From: Hydractinia symbiolongicarpus
Lineage: Eukaryota; Cnidaria; Hydrozoa; Anthoathecata; Hydractiniidae
Assembly: GCF_029227915.1 (NCBI RefSeq)
Contig: NC_079879.1
Location: 21,220,501 to 21,284,500 of the forward strand
Direction: 5' to 3'
Length of the DNA: 64,000 nucleotides
Within the stretch, counting starts at the first letter, position 1. Every line of letters begins with the position of its first letter. Below, piece after piece: positions 1-12,200 of this stretch. Both the position numbers and the translations under genes were made by a program. The notes beneath the pieces were generated by a model. It had not been told where the DNA came from, searched no databases, and saw nothing but the letters and a program-made list of their open reading frames with translations.

Positions 1-251
1 AGGCAAATTAATTATAAACAGTCTTCTAAATTAAACGAAGATAGCAAAGTTTTCTTCGTTTTGCATGCTGAGTAAACTTGTTTCAAAATCGACCGTGAGA
101 ATAGGCCTTAAGAAAAAATTTGCGCGGAAGATTCTCTATACAGTGTTTACCGAAACAGATATGTTTCTTCATTTCGTGATTTTACAATATATTGGCGTGC
201 TGGCATTGGTTGTGAGAATAACAGTAAAAAGAACAAAAACAAAAGTTTTTT

Positions 252-485
252 TTCTCGCATCCTACTGAACCAAGCGTAAGGGCTGCTTGGGTTAGGGCAA
301 TCAGCAGGAAAAATCTTTCAAATAATGTCTTATGTTCTGATCATTTTGACAGGGAGAAAGATTTTGACCTGCTGGGAAATGCAGAACAGACTGCACTACA
401 CATCTAGACCTGTTTTAAACGACTTCTTGTGAAAGGCGCGGCACCATCTCGTTTCCCCCACAAGCAACAAATAGAAAAGGCGTGA
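252..485 (+). pseudogene. Broken THAP-domain zinc-finger relic
   Basis: One reading frame from 252 to the stop at 405-407 encodes a stretch with W-V-R-A-I, then R-K-N-L and V-L-C-S-D-H-F, the second half of a C2CH THAP DNA-binding domain. In a different frame at about 420-475 comes L-V-K-G-A-A-P-S-R-F-P, which matches the THAP C-terminal box (conserved AVPTIF-like end). The upstream Cys pair was not found; it may lie in an unseen exon or be lost. The stop and frame change between the two halves argue for a decayed copy, although a short intron cannot be excluded. THAP domains occur in animal transcription factors and in P-element-type transposases, so a transposon origin is plausible but not shown. 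Confidence 0.5.
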
Positions 486-603
486 CCAACTTTAAAGAAG
501 AGAGCTGAAAAGAGCATTCAAAACGAGGTATATTGTTATTACTCCTATTATTAACATTTCCTTCTTTTTTCGCATTCTTCGAAGCAAAAAAAGAATGGAG
601 TGA

Positions 604-915
604 ATGCTGTTATTAAGATTGTTTCATTTTTTTGCAATGCTTGTTTTAAAGGTTATTGAAGCAGCGTTTCAAGAGACTTCTCTAAATAAAGAAACTAGCA
701 ATTCCTTAGCTGTCGACTTTGACAGCATGAATGAAAGATTTTCAATAGGCGTGCTAACAGAAAGAGAAGATCGCGGAAGTCAATATAAACACCCGTTATT
801 ACGAAGCATTGGTGTTCAAGCTGGACCTGAGGCTGCTATTTCCTTGTGTCAAACAGAACAAGAAGAAACATCGTTGGTTGTTTTTAAATTTTCTTTCCTT
901 AGAAATGCGCTATAG
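604..915 (+). CDS. Unrecognised open frame downstream of the THAP relic
   Basis: A 103-codon ATG frame lies about 120 bases after the THAP relic on the same strand. It begins hydrophobic (L-L-L-R-L-F-H-F-F) and becomes polar and Glu-rich. A further short Lys/Arg-rich frame runs to about 1,145. I do not recognise either. Position suggests they could be later parts of the same THAP-containing gene or element, but no splice model was convincing. Chance open frames of this length occur in AT-rich DNA. Confidence 0.2.
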   Translation: MLLLRLFHFFAMLVLKVIEAAFQETSLNKETSNSLAVDFDSMNERFSIGVLTEREDRGSQYKHPLLRSIGVQAGPEAAISLCQTEQEETSLVVFKFSFLRNAL

Positions 916-1145
916 ATGAAGAACGGGAGATAAAACCATTATTCTTTGTGGCATATTCAAAGCCAACAAAACGATTTGTGGCCAAGGTGGTAAAAGAAGA
1001 AAAAAATTACAACTACTTGTCGAACATTATAAAAAAAATGACTGCCAGCGCTACCAAAAAAAGAAAGAGAGCAAGAATGACCGACAAAAGCGTCAGCTGG
1101 AACGTAAAGTTGCACCAAAAGAAAGGCCTTCTCGCGACGAATTAA

Positions 1146-3021
1146 TCGAAAGATCGCTAAAATATTAGAATTGTGAAATATAACTTGTTTTTATTTCACA
1201 GCAAAAGCCTATAACTATCATCTTGATATTTTAACTTAATAAAAAACACTTCAAAGATCAAGTTAAATTTAAAGGTGTTGAAGCGTATTAAGAACAATTT
1301 TTTCCTGAATTCTGTAAAAATAAAAACACATTTAAGCTCTGCTAAAACTATGTTCTTAAAAAAAAGCTAAATTATTTTTATAATCCAATTAAAAATAATG
1401 CTAGGAAATAAGTTTGGGTTCAGTGTTCTCACTCGCCTTGCGCGTCTGGGTTTCTATACAAATGTCTACATCAAATGCATAATTACGCATATTAAATTCT
1501 TTACCCAATTCTTTTATGCGCAAGTTATTTAAAAAGTTGAGCGCTGTGTTTCAACATGGCCAACAGTGAGGAAAATATTAAAAGGAAAGAAAAACTAAAA
1601 TATCAGGAAGCCATTCATTTTATCTTTTGAACGCCTTAAACCCAACCACCTGTGCAAGCATAAGCAAAAGGAAATCTGAAATGGTTTAGAAAATTGTCCC
1701 AGCAAGGACAACATGCTTGTGAATTCAGAAACTGTCAATAAGAACCTCCCTTTTTACAAATTCATCCTTTATTTCAATCTAAGAAAATTTAAAATGAAAT
1801 GTCCTGAAAGTGCATAGGAGAGAGTGGAAGTGAATTAATAAAACGTGTTAAAGACCACATGAGAAGAGACCACAACTCTCATGTAGTACTCTTTAGAGAC
1901 TGGGCACAAAAAACTTACAATGCAAGATATAACAAATATATACAAAACACTAAAATTATTTTAAAAGGAAGGTCTCAGAGAACGGAGAAGAAAAGAGTAT
2001 GTTACAGACTTGATACCAACATGCCATAAAGGTGCTGCAAGTGAAGCTTAACACAATGATGCAAAAACAAAATACAAGAATTTGAACAAGGCAATTTATA
2101 TATCTGTACATTGAATACGCAGAATATATTAAACACCTGCAGAATGTGAACATATGACATGGTATAGGAGTGGAGAAAATGTCAACGTGAAAGAAACTCA
2201 GAAAAATGGAGATATTACTGACCTCAAAAAGATGGATGAGATGATAATACCAATAGAAGGTGTTAATGTTTGTAATGACGTCAATATAAATACTACTTCA
2301 CAGTTGTATATAGATGGGAAATAAAATGACCATAAGTACAAAAAATATACTGTTAGCTTTATAGAGAGAATTGTAAAGAGAATTTATATCCTGGAATGTT
2401 CTCTTCTCATGGCAAAATTTTGTCTTGGGTTGTTTTAGTTTAATAACCAACAATTCCAGGATCAAGTTCTTATAAAAAAAGATGTTGTATATTTTGTTTT
2501 GTTTTAAGAACCTTTTTTTCCTCTAGACATCTTTCTAAATGCATTCTTTTTTACAAGAAGCAGGGATATGTGATATTTCAAGCTACTATTATGTGGCTTG
2601 AAATATCCCTACAAAACCACATCTCTACATAATCAATTATACACACGGTACTATGACTTCTCACAGCAAATTAAGAAATTATTGGAAAGATTTATCTCAA
2701 TGTCTAGAAATAAATAAAAAAAATACAACCTTACAACTGCAGTGTAAGTAACAATTATTTTTAGATTTTTAAAAGTTCAGCTTCACACATTATACGTTGT
2801 TTTATGTCAGCACAGAAAAATATTTTTAAATTTCCTATTTATATAAAAAAGAATAAAAAGATGCATGTTTCGAAAAAAAACATATTCTTTACAAAAAAAA
2901 ATGGGTTAAATTAATTTTGCAGAAGTGCTGACTAGGTTAACTAGGTATATGTCATTTGTTTACATTCTTGCATTTGATGAACTAGATTGTTTGGGAAAAG
3001 AAGGTCCCCATTACTGCTGAA
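1146..3021. other. Intergenic, no supported gene
   Basis: AT-rich DNA without a recognisable gene. The only mildly coding-looking piece is an open frame on the + strand at about 1,820-2,030 (K-D-H-M-R-R-D-H-N, later F-R-D-W-A-Q-K-T-Y-N-A-R-Y). It has no start, no recognised family and no clear splice partners. Confidence 0.4.
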
Positions 3022-3496
3022 ACGAGGGTGCCGATAAGCCGCATACGCCGTAAAAAGTGTAGGCGTTTTCGGGCGAGTTCAGCGTTTTGAAAAAAATTCA
3101 AGTATTTGCTCGAAAAAACCTGCATAGGCCCAAACAATGCCCCCCCCCCCCAAAAAAAAAAAAGACAGACACTAATATGATTCAAAAAAACTATAAAAAT
3201 TAAAAAAAAAATACTATGTGGTAGCGAAGTTCTTAAAAGAACTGTTTTGATGGTTTTTGACAAAGTTTACTTTATAAATAACTTATACATAAAGTTTATT
3301 AACTCCTTTCTCTTCAAGCGCCTTCTTCCCAACTATTGTCTGCATGGTTTGTTACAAGGAATTGCATTTCGGGAATGTCCCGGGCTAGTTCGGGGAAGTG
3401 CGGGCGGTTTCGGGGGTCAACCGCCAATTTTATTTGAGAAGTCGCCCGAACTCGCCTGTATATATGCAGACTTTTGCGGCTTATCGGCACCCTCTT
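3022..3496. mobile_element. hAT-type MITE, 475 bp
   Basis: The two ends are inverted repeats built on GAGGGTGCCGATAAGCCGCA (left 3,024 onward; right ends at 3,496 in reverse complement). Directly outside them is an 8-bp direct repeat CTGCTGAA at 3,014-3,021 and 3,497-3,504, the target duplication length of hAT transposases. The interior has no protein-coding capacity, with C- and A-runs at about 3,140-3,164. A partial relative at about 60,362 starts CAGAGGGTGCCG, which fits hAT termini beginning CAG and suggests the left end here has mutated. Confidence 0.75.
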
Positions 3497-3504
3497 CTGC
3501 TGAA

Positions 3505-4270
3505 GGTAGCTATACCACACTTATGGCAGATGATACATTATCTATGTATGAGCAAAAGTTTTGAGATAGGTGGTAGCTATATATATAACTCTTTTTATTA
3601 ATGCATCATCTAATATTAAGTTTCTCTTTGTTGTTTGCCTTTAACATAACAGATTCAAAATCCTTAAATAACTTAAGTATACTTACAATACTCTGTATTA
3701 CTTCTTCACAGAAATGTCTTACTTGAAGAAAAGTCTTTTGGGCTATTTATATGGTAAAAATTCCCTTTTTCCAGGCATTAATCTGGAACTGGATGGCTAT
3801 GCTAGATGGCTATAGCTATATACTATAGCTGAACTTACCTCCATTTTTGTGTATATGTGTAATCAGTAGCCTAAAACAACACGCTCTATTTTCTAACAAA
3901 AGATATGCATTTGAATGATATTCCAGTCACATTCGTTTCTTTCTCACACTGGTGACCGGCCTCCCGCACTTGGTTTCTTCGGGTTCCTTCTTTCTTGATT
4001 TGTTTCAGCCCGACCGTAGAATCCCAAAACAAGCGGCCCTGGTCAAAAAGGAAAAAAAATTGACCCGCGGTTTCTAAACGGCAAATCAAATTTAAATTAA
4101 AAGGCCATCAGGCCCTTTAATTTAAATGTAAACGACTGTGTCAACTATTTTTTATATATATTCATATATACTATAAATAATCTTATGAATTAATAGGTGA
4201 TATTTTTTTTACCGCAGTTATAACATTCCGACACAGAACGCTCCCATGCGTGACCAATAATTCTGCATTC
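3505..4270. other. Intergenic, with a hairpin at 4,091-4,126
   Basis: No gene seen. At 4,091-4,126 a 14-base arm (TTTAAATTAAAAGG) faces its near-perfect reverse complement across an 8-base loop. This sits about 150 bases upstream of the TATA box of the esterase gene. Its role is unknown; it could be a small repeat remnant. Confidence 0.5.
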
Positions 4271-4278
4271 ATGCGGCA

Positions 4279-4287
4279 TATATAAAG
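4279..4287 (+). promoter_or_regulatory. Probable TATA box of the esterase gene
   Basis: TATATAAAG lies 63 bases upstream of the esterase ATG at 4,350, at a distance that would leave a 5' leader of roughly 35 bases. It is the only strong TATA match just upstream of the single-exon gene. In AT-rich DNA a chance match is possible. Confidence 0.4.
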
Positions 4288-4349
4288 CAACCGATATGAA
4301 AACAAAAATGTTGCAAAATTTAAACTCTTAACAGATAGCCGTAAAGCCA

Positions 4350-5618
4350 ATGTTTGAACGACGAATTCTCTTCCTCTTTGTTATAATTGCGACGTTTCTT
4401 ATTTATATAAATTATATTTTATTGCGCAGAAGTAAAGGAGAAATTCTCGAAGAACCGCAATATAAATCTAACATTAGTGAAAATCATTCTTTGGATAGCC
4501 GGTGTTGCAATGTTTTGTTTTGTTCTACAGAAGGGAAATGGATTTTGCGTTCAAATATCACTGCGAAAGATTTTGACGAAGTACTTGAATCAAACAAGGA
4601 GTTAAGATCGCGAAAGGGGTGGCCGGAAGACCTATTTCGAAGTGACTCTAAATGCGGAAAGAAACACCCGCTATCAAGATTGATACGTAGAAACAGTACG
4701 AGGATATCCTACCCGGATATCTCTTCACAATGTAACCCGCTAAGTAATTTAACATGTTGCAACGAAAACAAAGGGTTATGCGGAAAAGGCCCTAGATTCT
4801 GTGATTGTAATGGATGTATTGATTATGCAAGGTATCTTAATGCAGAATTATCAATGTGGCAATCAGATCTTCAATGCCCTTTATATGAACCAACGTCATA
4901 CGACAGCTGCTCCTTTTTAGCAACAAAATTTACTTCTGTAACATTTATCGGAGATTCTTTAGTCCGGCACGTATTTTCAGCATTTTTGCTGCTTTTAACA
5001 GGAGACTTAAAATATGGTGCTTTGAAACAGAGGCTAAAGCAAACGAATAGGGAATACTGCAAAGGGGAAAACCAATTTGTTGACAGTTCTTGCCATGTTA
5101 AGCTTGCAACAAAGTGGTTTGATATAAAGGAAAACCCGTCCTATTGTAATCACACAGAAGATAAAGTGAAAATTTCATTCGTGCAAGCTTACAGTACACG
5201 CCATAAAAATCTAGCAATTGACACAATCGAAAAAGCTCTAAAAGAAAAAAGACCATTGATTTTCGTTGGCATAGGAATTCATGACAACTTTAACTCAACA
5301 AAGGTAATAAAGGATTTTCTGAAACCAATACTCGGCATCCGTTTTCCTTACAAGACTTCAAATCCTATCTTTGTATGGTTAAATACGCATGCTGCTGGGC
5401 CATTAAAGCCCATAGAATTTCAGGAAACCCAAGGCAACAAGCAGATAATAAAATTCAATAAAATTTTAAAACAGTATTGTTCCATAAACTCCTTGCTGAT
5501 ATTTGACGCTTTTAATATCACAGAAGGTTTACATAGTTTTGACGGCACTCACTATGGAAGTGTATTAAACTTGTTTAAAGTAGCTCTGCTACTGGATGGA
5601 TTAAAAACAGTTGCTTAA
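4350..5618 (+). CDS. GDSL/PC-esterase-like type II membrane protein
   Basis: Intronless 422-codon frame. Residues 5-25 form one hydrophobic segment after a short basic start, so the product is probably a type II (Golgi or ER) membrane protein with a lumenal catalytic part. Residues 201-207 read GDSLVRH, with nucleophile Ser203. Near the end D398-G-T-H401 supplies the Asp/His pair. G-I-G-I-H-D-N at 307-313 is a candidate for the middle conserved block. This order (GDSL, then C-terminal DxxH) is that of PC-esterase families such as TBL, CAS1/CASD1 and NXPE, which O-acetylate or otherwise modify glycans; the exact substrate cannot be told. The many Cys and N-x-S/T sites fit lumenal exposure. Converges on the cathepsin gene 180 bases away. 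Confidence 0.75.
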   Translation: MFERRILFLFVIIATFLIYINYILLRRSKGEILEEPQYKSNISENHSLDSRCCNVLFCSTEGKWILRSNITAKDFDEVLESNKELRSRKGWPEDLFRSDSKCGKKHPLSRLIRRNSTRISYPDISSQCNPLSNLTCCNENKGLCGKGPRFCDCNGCIDYARYLNAELSMWQSDLQCPLYEPTSYDSCSFLATKFTSVTFIGDSLVRHVFSAFLLLLTGDLKYGALKQRLKQTNREYCKGENQFVDSSCHVKLATKWFDIKENPSYCNHTEDKVKISFVQAYSTRHKNLAIDTIEKALKEKRPLIFVGIGIHDNFNSTKVIKDFLKPILGIRFPYKTSNPIFVWLNTHAAGPLKPIEFQETQGNKQIIKFNKILKQYCSINSLLIFDAFNITEGLHSFDGTHYGSVLNLFKVALLLDGLKTVA

Positions 5619-5798
5619 GTTTTGTTGACCAAATTGATGAACGTTTTAAAGAGAAACAGGCGGAATTAATTTGAATTTTTTTCTTTTTATATGTATACAA
5701 AAAGTGCATTTCCTATTCTATTAAATTCACAGAAGTTATTTACATTAAAATGTTAACATACAAAATAAACACCATGAAAACATGAATTTTATGTAGAA

Positions 5799-7361
<1,563 letters not shown>

Positions 7362-8173
7362 GTTTTAAAAATTTATTACAACTAAAAAAAAGTTTCATTA
7401 ATTGAAAGACAATGAAACCGAACTTGAAACAAAATATTATTTTGTACATCAAAAACATTAGCAACTTAGCTATAAGTATTAGATAGAATTTGTCTGTTGA
7501 GTCCAATTGCTCCTTCTGAGAAATAAGAAAAAACTAACTTAGCGCTAGCTAGCTTAGTTAACACATCCCAGCTAAATACTCGAGTAAAAGACTGCGCTCT
7601 TTTAAACCCTCCGAATCCTGGTAATAATTACTCCCTTTTGACACTTGACTGTCTTGTGATACTCAGTTGTTTAATTAGTGCGCAACAACAACGTCAAAAC
7701 CATTCAATACACCTTTACGATAATTTATTTGTTCATGCGTTCCTACGGCTCTCCCTCGTTTTACAATCTCGGAAAAAAAGAGGTATCTATTTCTTTCAAA
7801 TTCTCAGGAAACGTTAATAATAATAAGATACAACTTATGTGCACTTTTCATTAAAAACAAAACGCGGCAAGAAAAGTTATCACGAAAAAACGTGTTTTCT
7901 CATTAATAAACTCTTATAAAAGTGTGATGTTTACCTCCTCGGATCGTGAAATAGGCTGCGATGGAGTGTTAGTTTTCCCGAATTATCGTAAAGGTATATT
8001 CATTGCGCCAAAGAGAATCACACAACGAGTAATCACATGATAACGCATAGTTTCAAATTATGATCTTAAACATTTAGTGACCTCGTACGATAACACTGTG
8101 CACAACCTCGTTCCAGGCTTTACTCAAACAACCTGGTCCCATGGGCACTATCCTAGACTGGGAGAGACTGAAA
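7362..8173. other. 5' flank of the cathepsin gene, no other gene
   Basis: Upstream region of the cathepsin gene. No other coding sequence was found. Around 8,100-8,165 a phrase (CCTCGTTCCAGG) resembles the 'cctcg..c.agg' motif found in several repeats of this window, so the distal part is probably repeat-derived. Confidence 0.4.
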
Positions 8174-8175
8174 TA

Positions 8176-8658
8176 CCGTAATGATCCGAACAAGCGCCTT
8201 GTGGGCGCTTATTAAATTTTTGGATATTTTACAGGGCCCTTAATCGAGGGAGGCACTTAAAAAATGCTGGGCGCTTTATAAACTTTTCCTGATTATTGTG
8301 TACAAATTAAAGACAACGGTAATTTTCAATTTTGTTTTTTTCCTAAAAAATAAAACTGAACAAAAGATGTAACAAAATGAAATTTAGTCTTTCTAGGTTT
8401 TTTTAGAAAAGATTGTATAGGAAATTTCCTATTTATGTAATATAGAAAAGTTGTTCAAAACATAAAATATGGGTTTTTTCATTCTCAATATAAGAAATTA
8501 AAATTTTCAAATACGCTTCCAGTTTCTCAAGGTAGTTTTCGATTAAGCTTAATAAGTGCTGGGCAATTATTGAGCTTTGAGGAAATTACCTGGATGCTTA
8601 TTCGAGGGGGAGGGGGGGGCGCTTAAAAAATGCTGGGCGCTTAATCGGATCTTTACGG
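8176..8658. mobile_element. Tc1/mariner-type MITE, 483 bp
   Basis: The ends are inverted repeats: CCGTAATGATCCGAACAAGC on the left and, in reverse complement, CCGTAAAGATCCGATTAAGC on the right. Both are flanked by TA (8,174-8,175 and 8,659-8,660), the Tc1/mariner target dinucleotide. The interior repeats the phrase 'gcgctta..aaatgctgggcgctt' and has no open frame. It ends 93 bases before the left end of the RAG1-like transposon. Confidence 0.7.
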
Positions 8659-8751
8659 TAATACAATCCAAATAAAATAAACGAAAGCCCTGAGAAATAG
8701 GTTGCTTTAGTACGCCTCCTGGAAATACAAAACTCGCGTTTCAAGATTTTA

Positions 8752-8798
8752 CACGGCTGTTTCAGCTAGCGAGATTTCGGAAACTCAGACTGCGCATG
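8752..8798 (+). repeat. Left terminal inverted repeat of the RAG1-like transposon
   Basis: CACGGCTGTTTCAG at 8,752-8,765, then a 12-base insert-containing spacer, then CGGAAACT and AGACTGCGCATG ending at 8,798. It matches the right end in both outer and inner blocks, but the distance between blocks is 10 bases longer here. An A-run follows directly (8,801-8,809). Confidence 0.85.
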
Positions 8799-9231
8799 TC
8801 AAAAAAAAATTTAAAATAAGGACTGGGGCGAGTTGCGCTTAAAAGTAAACAAATTTTAGGGTAGCTAGCACCAGGTTTAATAGGCATTTTAATCACATAA
8901 ACCAACTTAAGGACTGGAAACTAAGTGGTTTAAATAAAATATAGTCCTATACCAATAAGATTAATTCAAATACAAAGCTATTCGCTTGTTGCCTAGCTAA
9001 AACAAAACAAAAACTTTCAACCTCCATTTTGAAGACTGTGGACACCATGCCAACTTAAAGCAAAATATTTTCAGATACGAAGTTATCCCACAGATAATTT
9101 TTATAAAAATCATTCAAAGATAGTTACGAGATACGAATAAAAAAAGAACTGTAGGTGTATCAGTACATTACGAATTGATATTGTATCAAACATTAGGTAC
9201 TTTTTTTTCAAAATTTTTGTTAAAGTTCAAG

Positions 9232-12200
9232 ATGGCTACTGGGGATTTACACCTAGCTCGGTTGAACAAGCTGTGTCGAATATGTGGAAACACTCTGCCT
9301 GGACGATCACATATTGTCCAAGAGCACATAAAGAACTTGGACAGTATTTTCAGAGCTGATTTTTATTCTGATCGGGCAGGCATTCACCCAAAAAAATTCT
9401 GTCACTCGTGCTTTGCTACAATAAGTAATGTCCTAAAACGTGACTCAGCTACCGCTATTGTGCCTGTTAAATGGTATACACATAAAGACACCGAGTGCAA
9501 AACATGCATATTAAGTGCACAAAAAAAGAGAGGTGGCAAACCTATGAAAAGAAGGGGCGGTGGTAACCCAACACACAAAGCTGTGGATTCCGCAGAAAAA
9601 ACTTGGACACCCCTAGAACTTAATAAAATTTACAGAAAAACCTCTGAACTTTTTGACTATAGTGGAAACGTTCTCTCAGACATAAATATCAGTGAAGGCA
9701 ACTGGGAACATCTGATTTGTGCTTTGTGTAGCAATATTTTAAAAAGGCCATTAATGATAAACCAATGTAACCACGTGTTTTGTGCCTTGTGTTTAACAAA
9801 TTGGTTGGAAAATTCAAATAGATGTCCCACCTGCAGCATCCCAACAACACCCGGGGATGTCTCGCCTGGTTTGTGCATTTCCAGGATTTTAAACACACGA
9901 GTTGTCAAGGGAACATGTGGTTGTTCATTTAAACTGCTGTCTGCACAATCGCACACATGCTCTCCAGCATTGTCATTTACAACACTAGAGATGATGCAGT
10001 TGAGCCCTTCCAAGCCTGTACCGAAAAAGGTAGAAGAATGCATTGCTCATGTGGTTGGAATAAAAATGCAGCAGTCAAACTTTCCGAATAAAACTGTCCA
10101 ATTGCCCAGTGGAAGTTCACAAGTAAGATTACTTATGTATGGAGTGGACTCAGTAAAAGTGATTTGACATTGACTTTTTTTAACAAGCAACTGATTTTCA
10201 AACGGCTGATAAAGCAAAAAATTTTGATCTTAGCAATTTTAAGGCTGAAATCAAAACTGAAAATAAGTTGCTTTTGTATATGTCTATATATGTGCATACC
10301 TAGGTTATCATTTTTTTACAATTCCAGTGAAATGTTTCTTATACACATTTTTTATACAAAAAACAAGCCATAATAAGAACAAGACAAATTTTAAAATGTT
10401 CAGAGTAAATAATTAAAAATAATAATAAATATAAGTATATAAGTGGCTAGAGGGGTCACAGAATATAGGAAGTTTTGGGGGTCAATAAAAACCATTCTAT
10501 ATATTAGGAGATTTACTAAAATTTTGATGTGCCCACCCTAAATGCTAAGGCGTCTACATCGTTAAGTGATCTTATATAAAAAATGTGTATAACTACTTTA
10601 TACAAAAATACAAAACTATGCTATGTTATATTAAAAATAATGTACACATAATTGTCTGTAACAATATGATAATTTTAATAGTAATATTACATTTTACATA
10701 AAACAAATTAATAACATATGTTCCATATTTTAGCCATTGACAATAACACCCATTAGAATTCCTCGCAAGTCTTCTGATGAAACATGTGAAAGGAATGTGC
10801 GGAAAAGAGCAAATACAGCCAAGGAGTTAATCCATCTGATGTCTGGTGAAGAAACCCAATCTGTCACAAAACAGACCACAGCACTGCTAAAGTCTATGGA
10901 AGAAAGTGACAGAAATACTATCATTAAAAATTTGGGTACAGAAGTCATTATTCCAGCCAATCACATCACAGCAATGAAATCAAATTTAAACATGCCATGG
11001 AATCAACTACGTGAAATATCACGTTGGTTGAAAACATTCAACATAAAAATTGAATCAGAAAAAAAAGCAAGAAGTGTCGCTGCTGAATGGGTAGGCCAAG
11101 GACTGAGAGTTGAGCTGGCTCCTCTCACCAAATTATCAGTTGGAAACAGGGTATCCGTTATACCTAGGCCCTGGGGGTATCTGTATAATGTAGTTGGCCA
11201 CATTCTGTATCAACTCAAAAAGCTAGAATGTCACAATTTACTTGTAAAACATAGTTTCATTCCTGACAATGAGATCCATGTTAAAATTGGTGGAGACCAT
11301 GGAGGAAATAGTTTTAAAATGGCATATCAAATAGGCAATGTTCTAAACCCAAACAAGAAGGAAAACACAATAATGTTTAGCATTTTTGAAGGTAACAAAC
11401 ATTAATGCAATATATTACAAATATGAAAAAAAAAAAATTAAAACTGGAATTTCCAAAATTCTATGCATGTGATGTCTAATTGTGATCTAAAGTAGAAATG
11501 ATCTAAGTGATCTAAAGTAGAAATCAAAACATTTTTTATATTTTTTTTTTAAATTAGGGAAAGACACAAGAACAAACTTAAGAGTCTGCCTTGAACGGTT
11601 TCGACCACAAATAAAAATGCTGCAACAAGTCAAATATAAAGAGTCGATATTCCGTGTATTTATGTATGGCGACTACGAATTTCTGTGTGCAATGTATGGT
11701 ATAACTGGTGCAAATGGTAAATATTAATTACTTAAGATCTGGGGCAAGTTGCTAGTTGATAATCAAAATTAATTAATTTTTGACCACAAATAAAAATGCT
11801 GCAACAAGTCAAATATAAAGAGTCGATATTCCGTGTATTTATGTATGGCGACTACGAATTTCTGTGTGCAATGTATGGTATAACTGGTGCAAATGGTAAA
11901 TATTAATTACTTAAGATCTGGGGCAAGTTGCTAGTTGATAATCAAAATTAATTAATTTTTACAGAACTTTTTTTGCAACTTCATAAAGTTCCTGTAGTTT
12001 AACAATGGGTTTTTACTACGCAGATATGGGAAATGCATAGTTAAAAATGGTTTATTTTTAAAAGTTTCTAATAAAATATGTATACTTTAACATTTGTGTT
12101 TAGGGCGTCACAGCTGTTTGTTTTGCAACATTACCTCAAAACTAATGAACATCCCAGTGTTTACTCGCAAGAAATTTAAGAAAAGGTCACTGGCGACACT

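Noticed and set aside
9657-10043. 128-codon minus-strand frame over the RAG1-like exon 1
   Set aside because: Shadow of the RING-coding exon; it has no family features of its own.
11782-11895. Second copy of transposase exon 3 as an extra coding exon
   Set aside because: It has no splice acceptor, and the gene is in frame without it.
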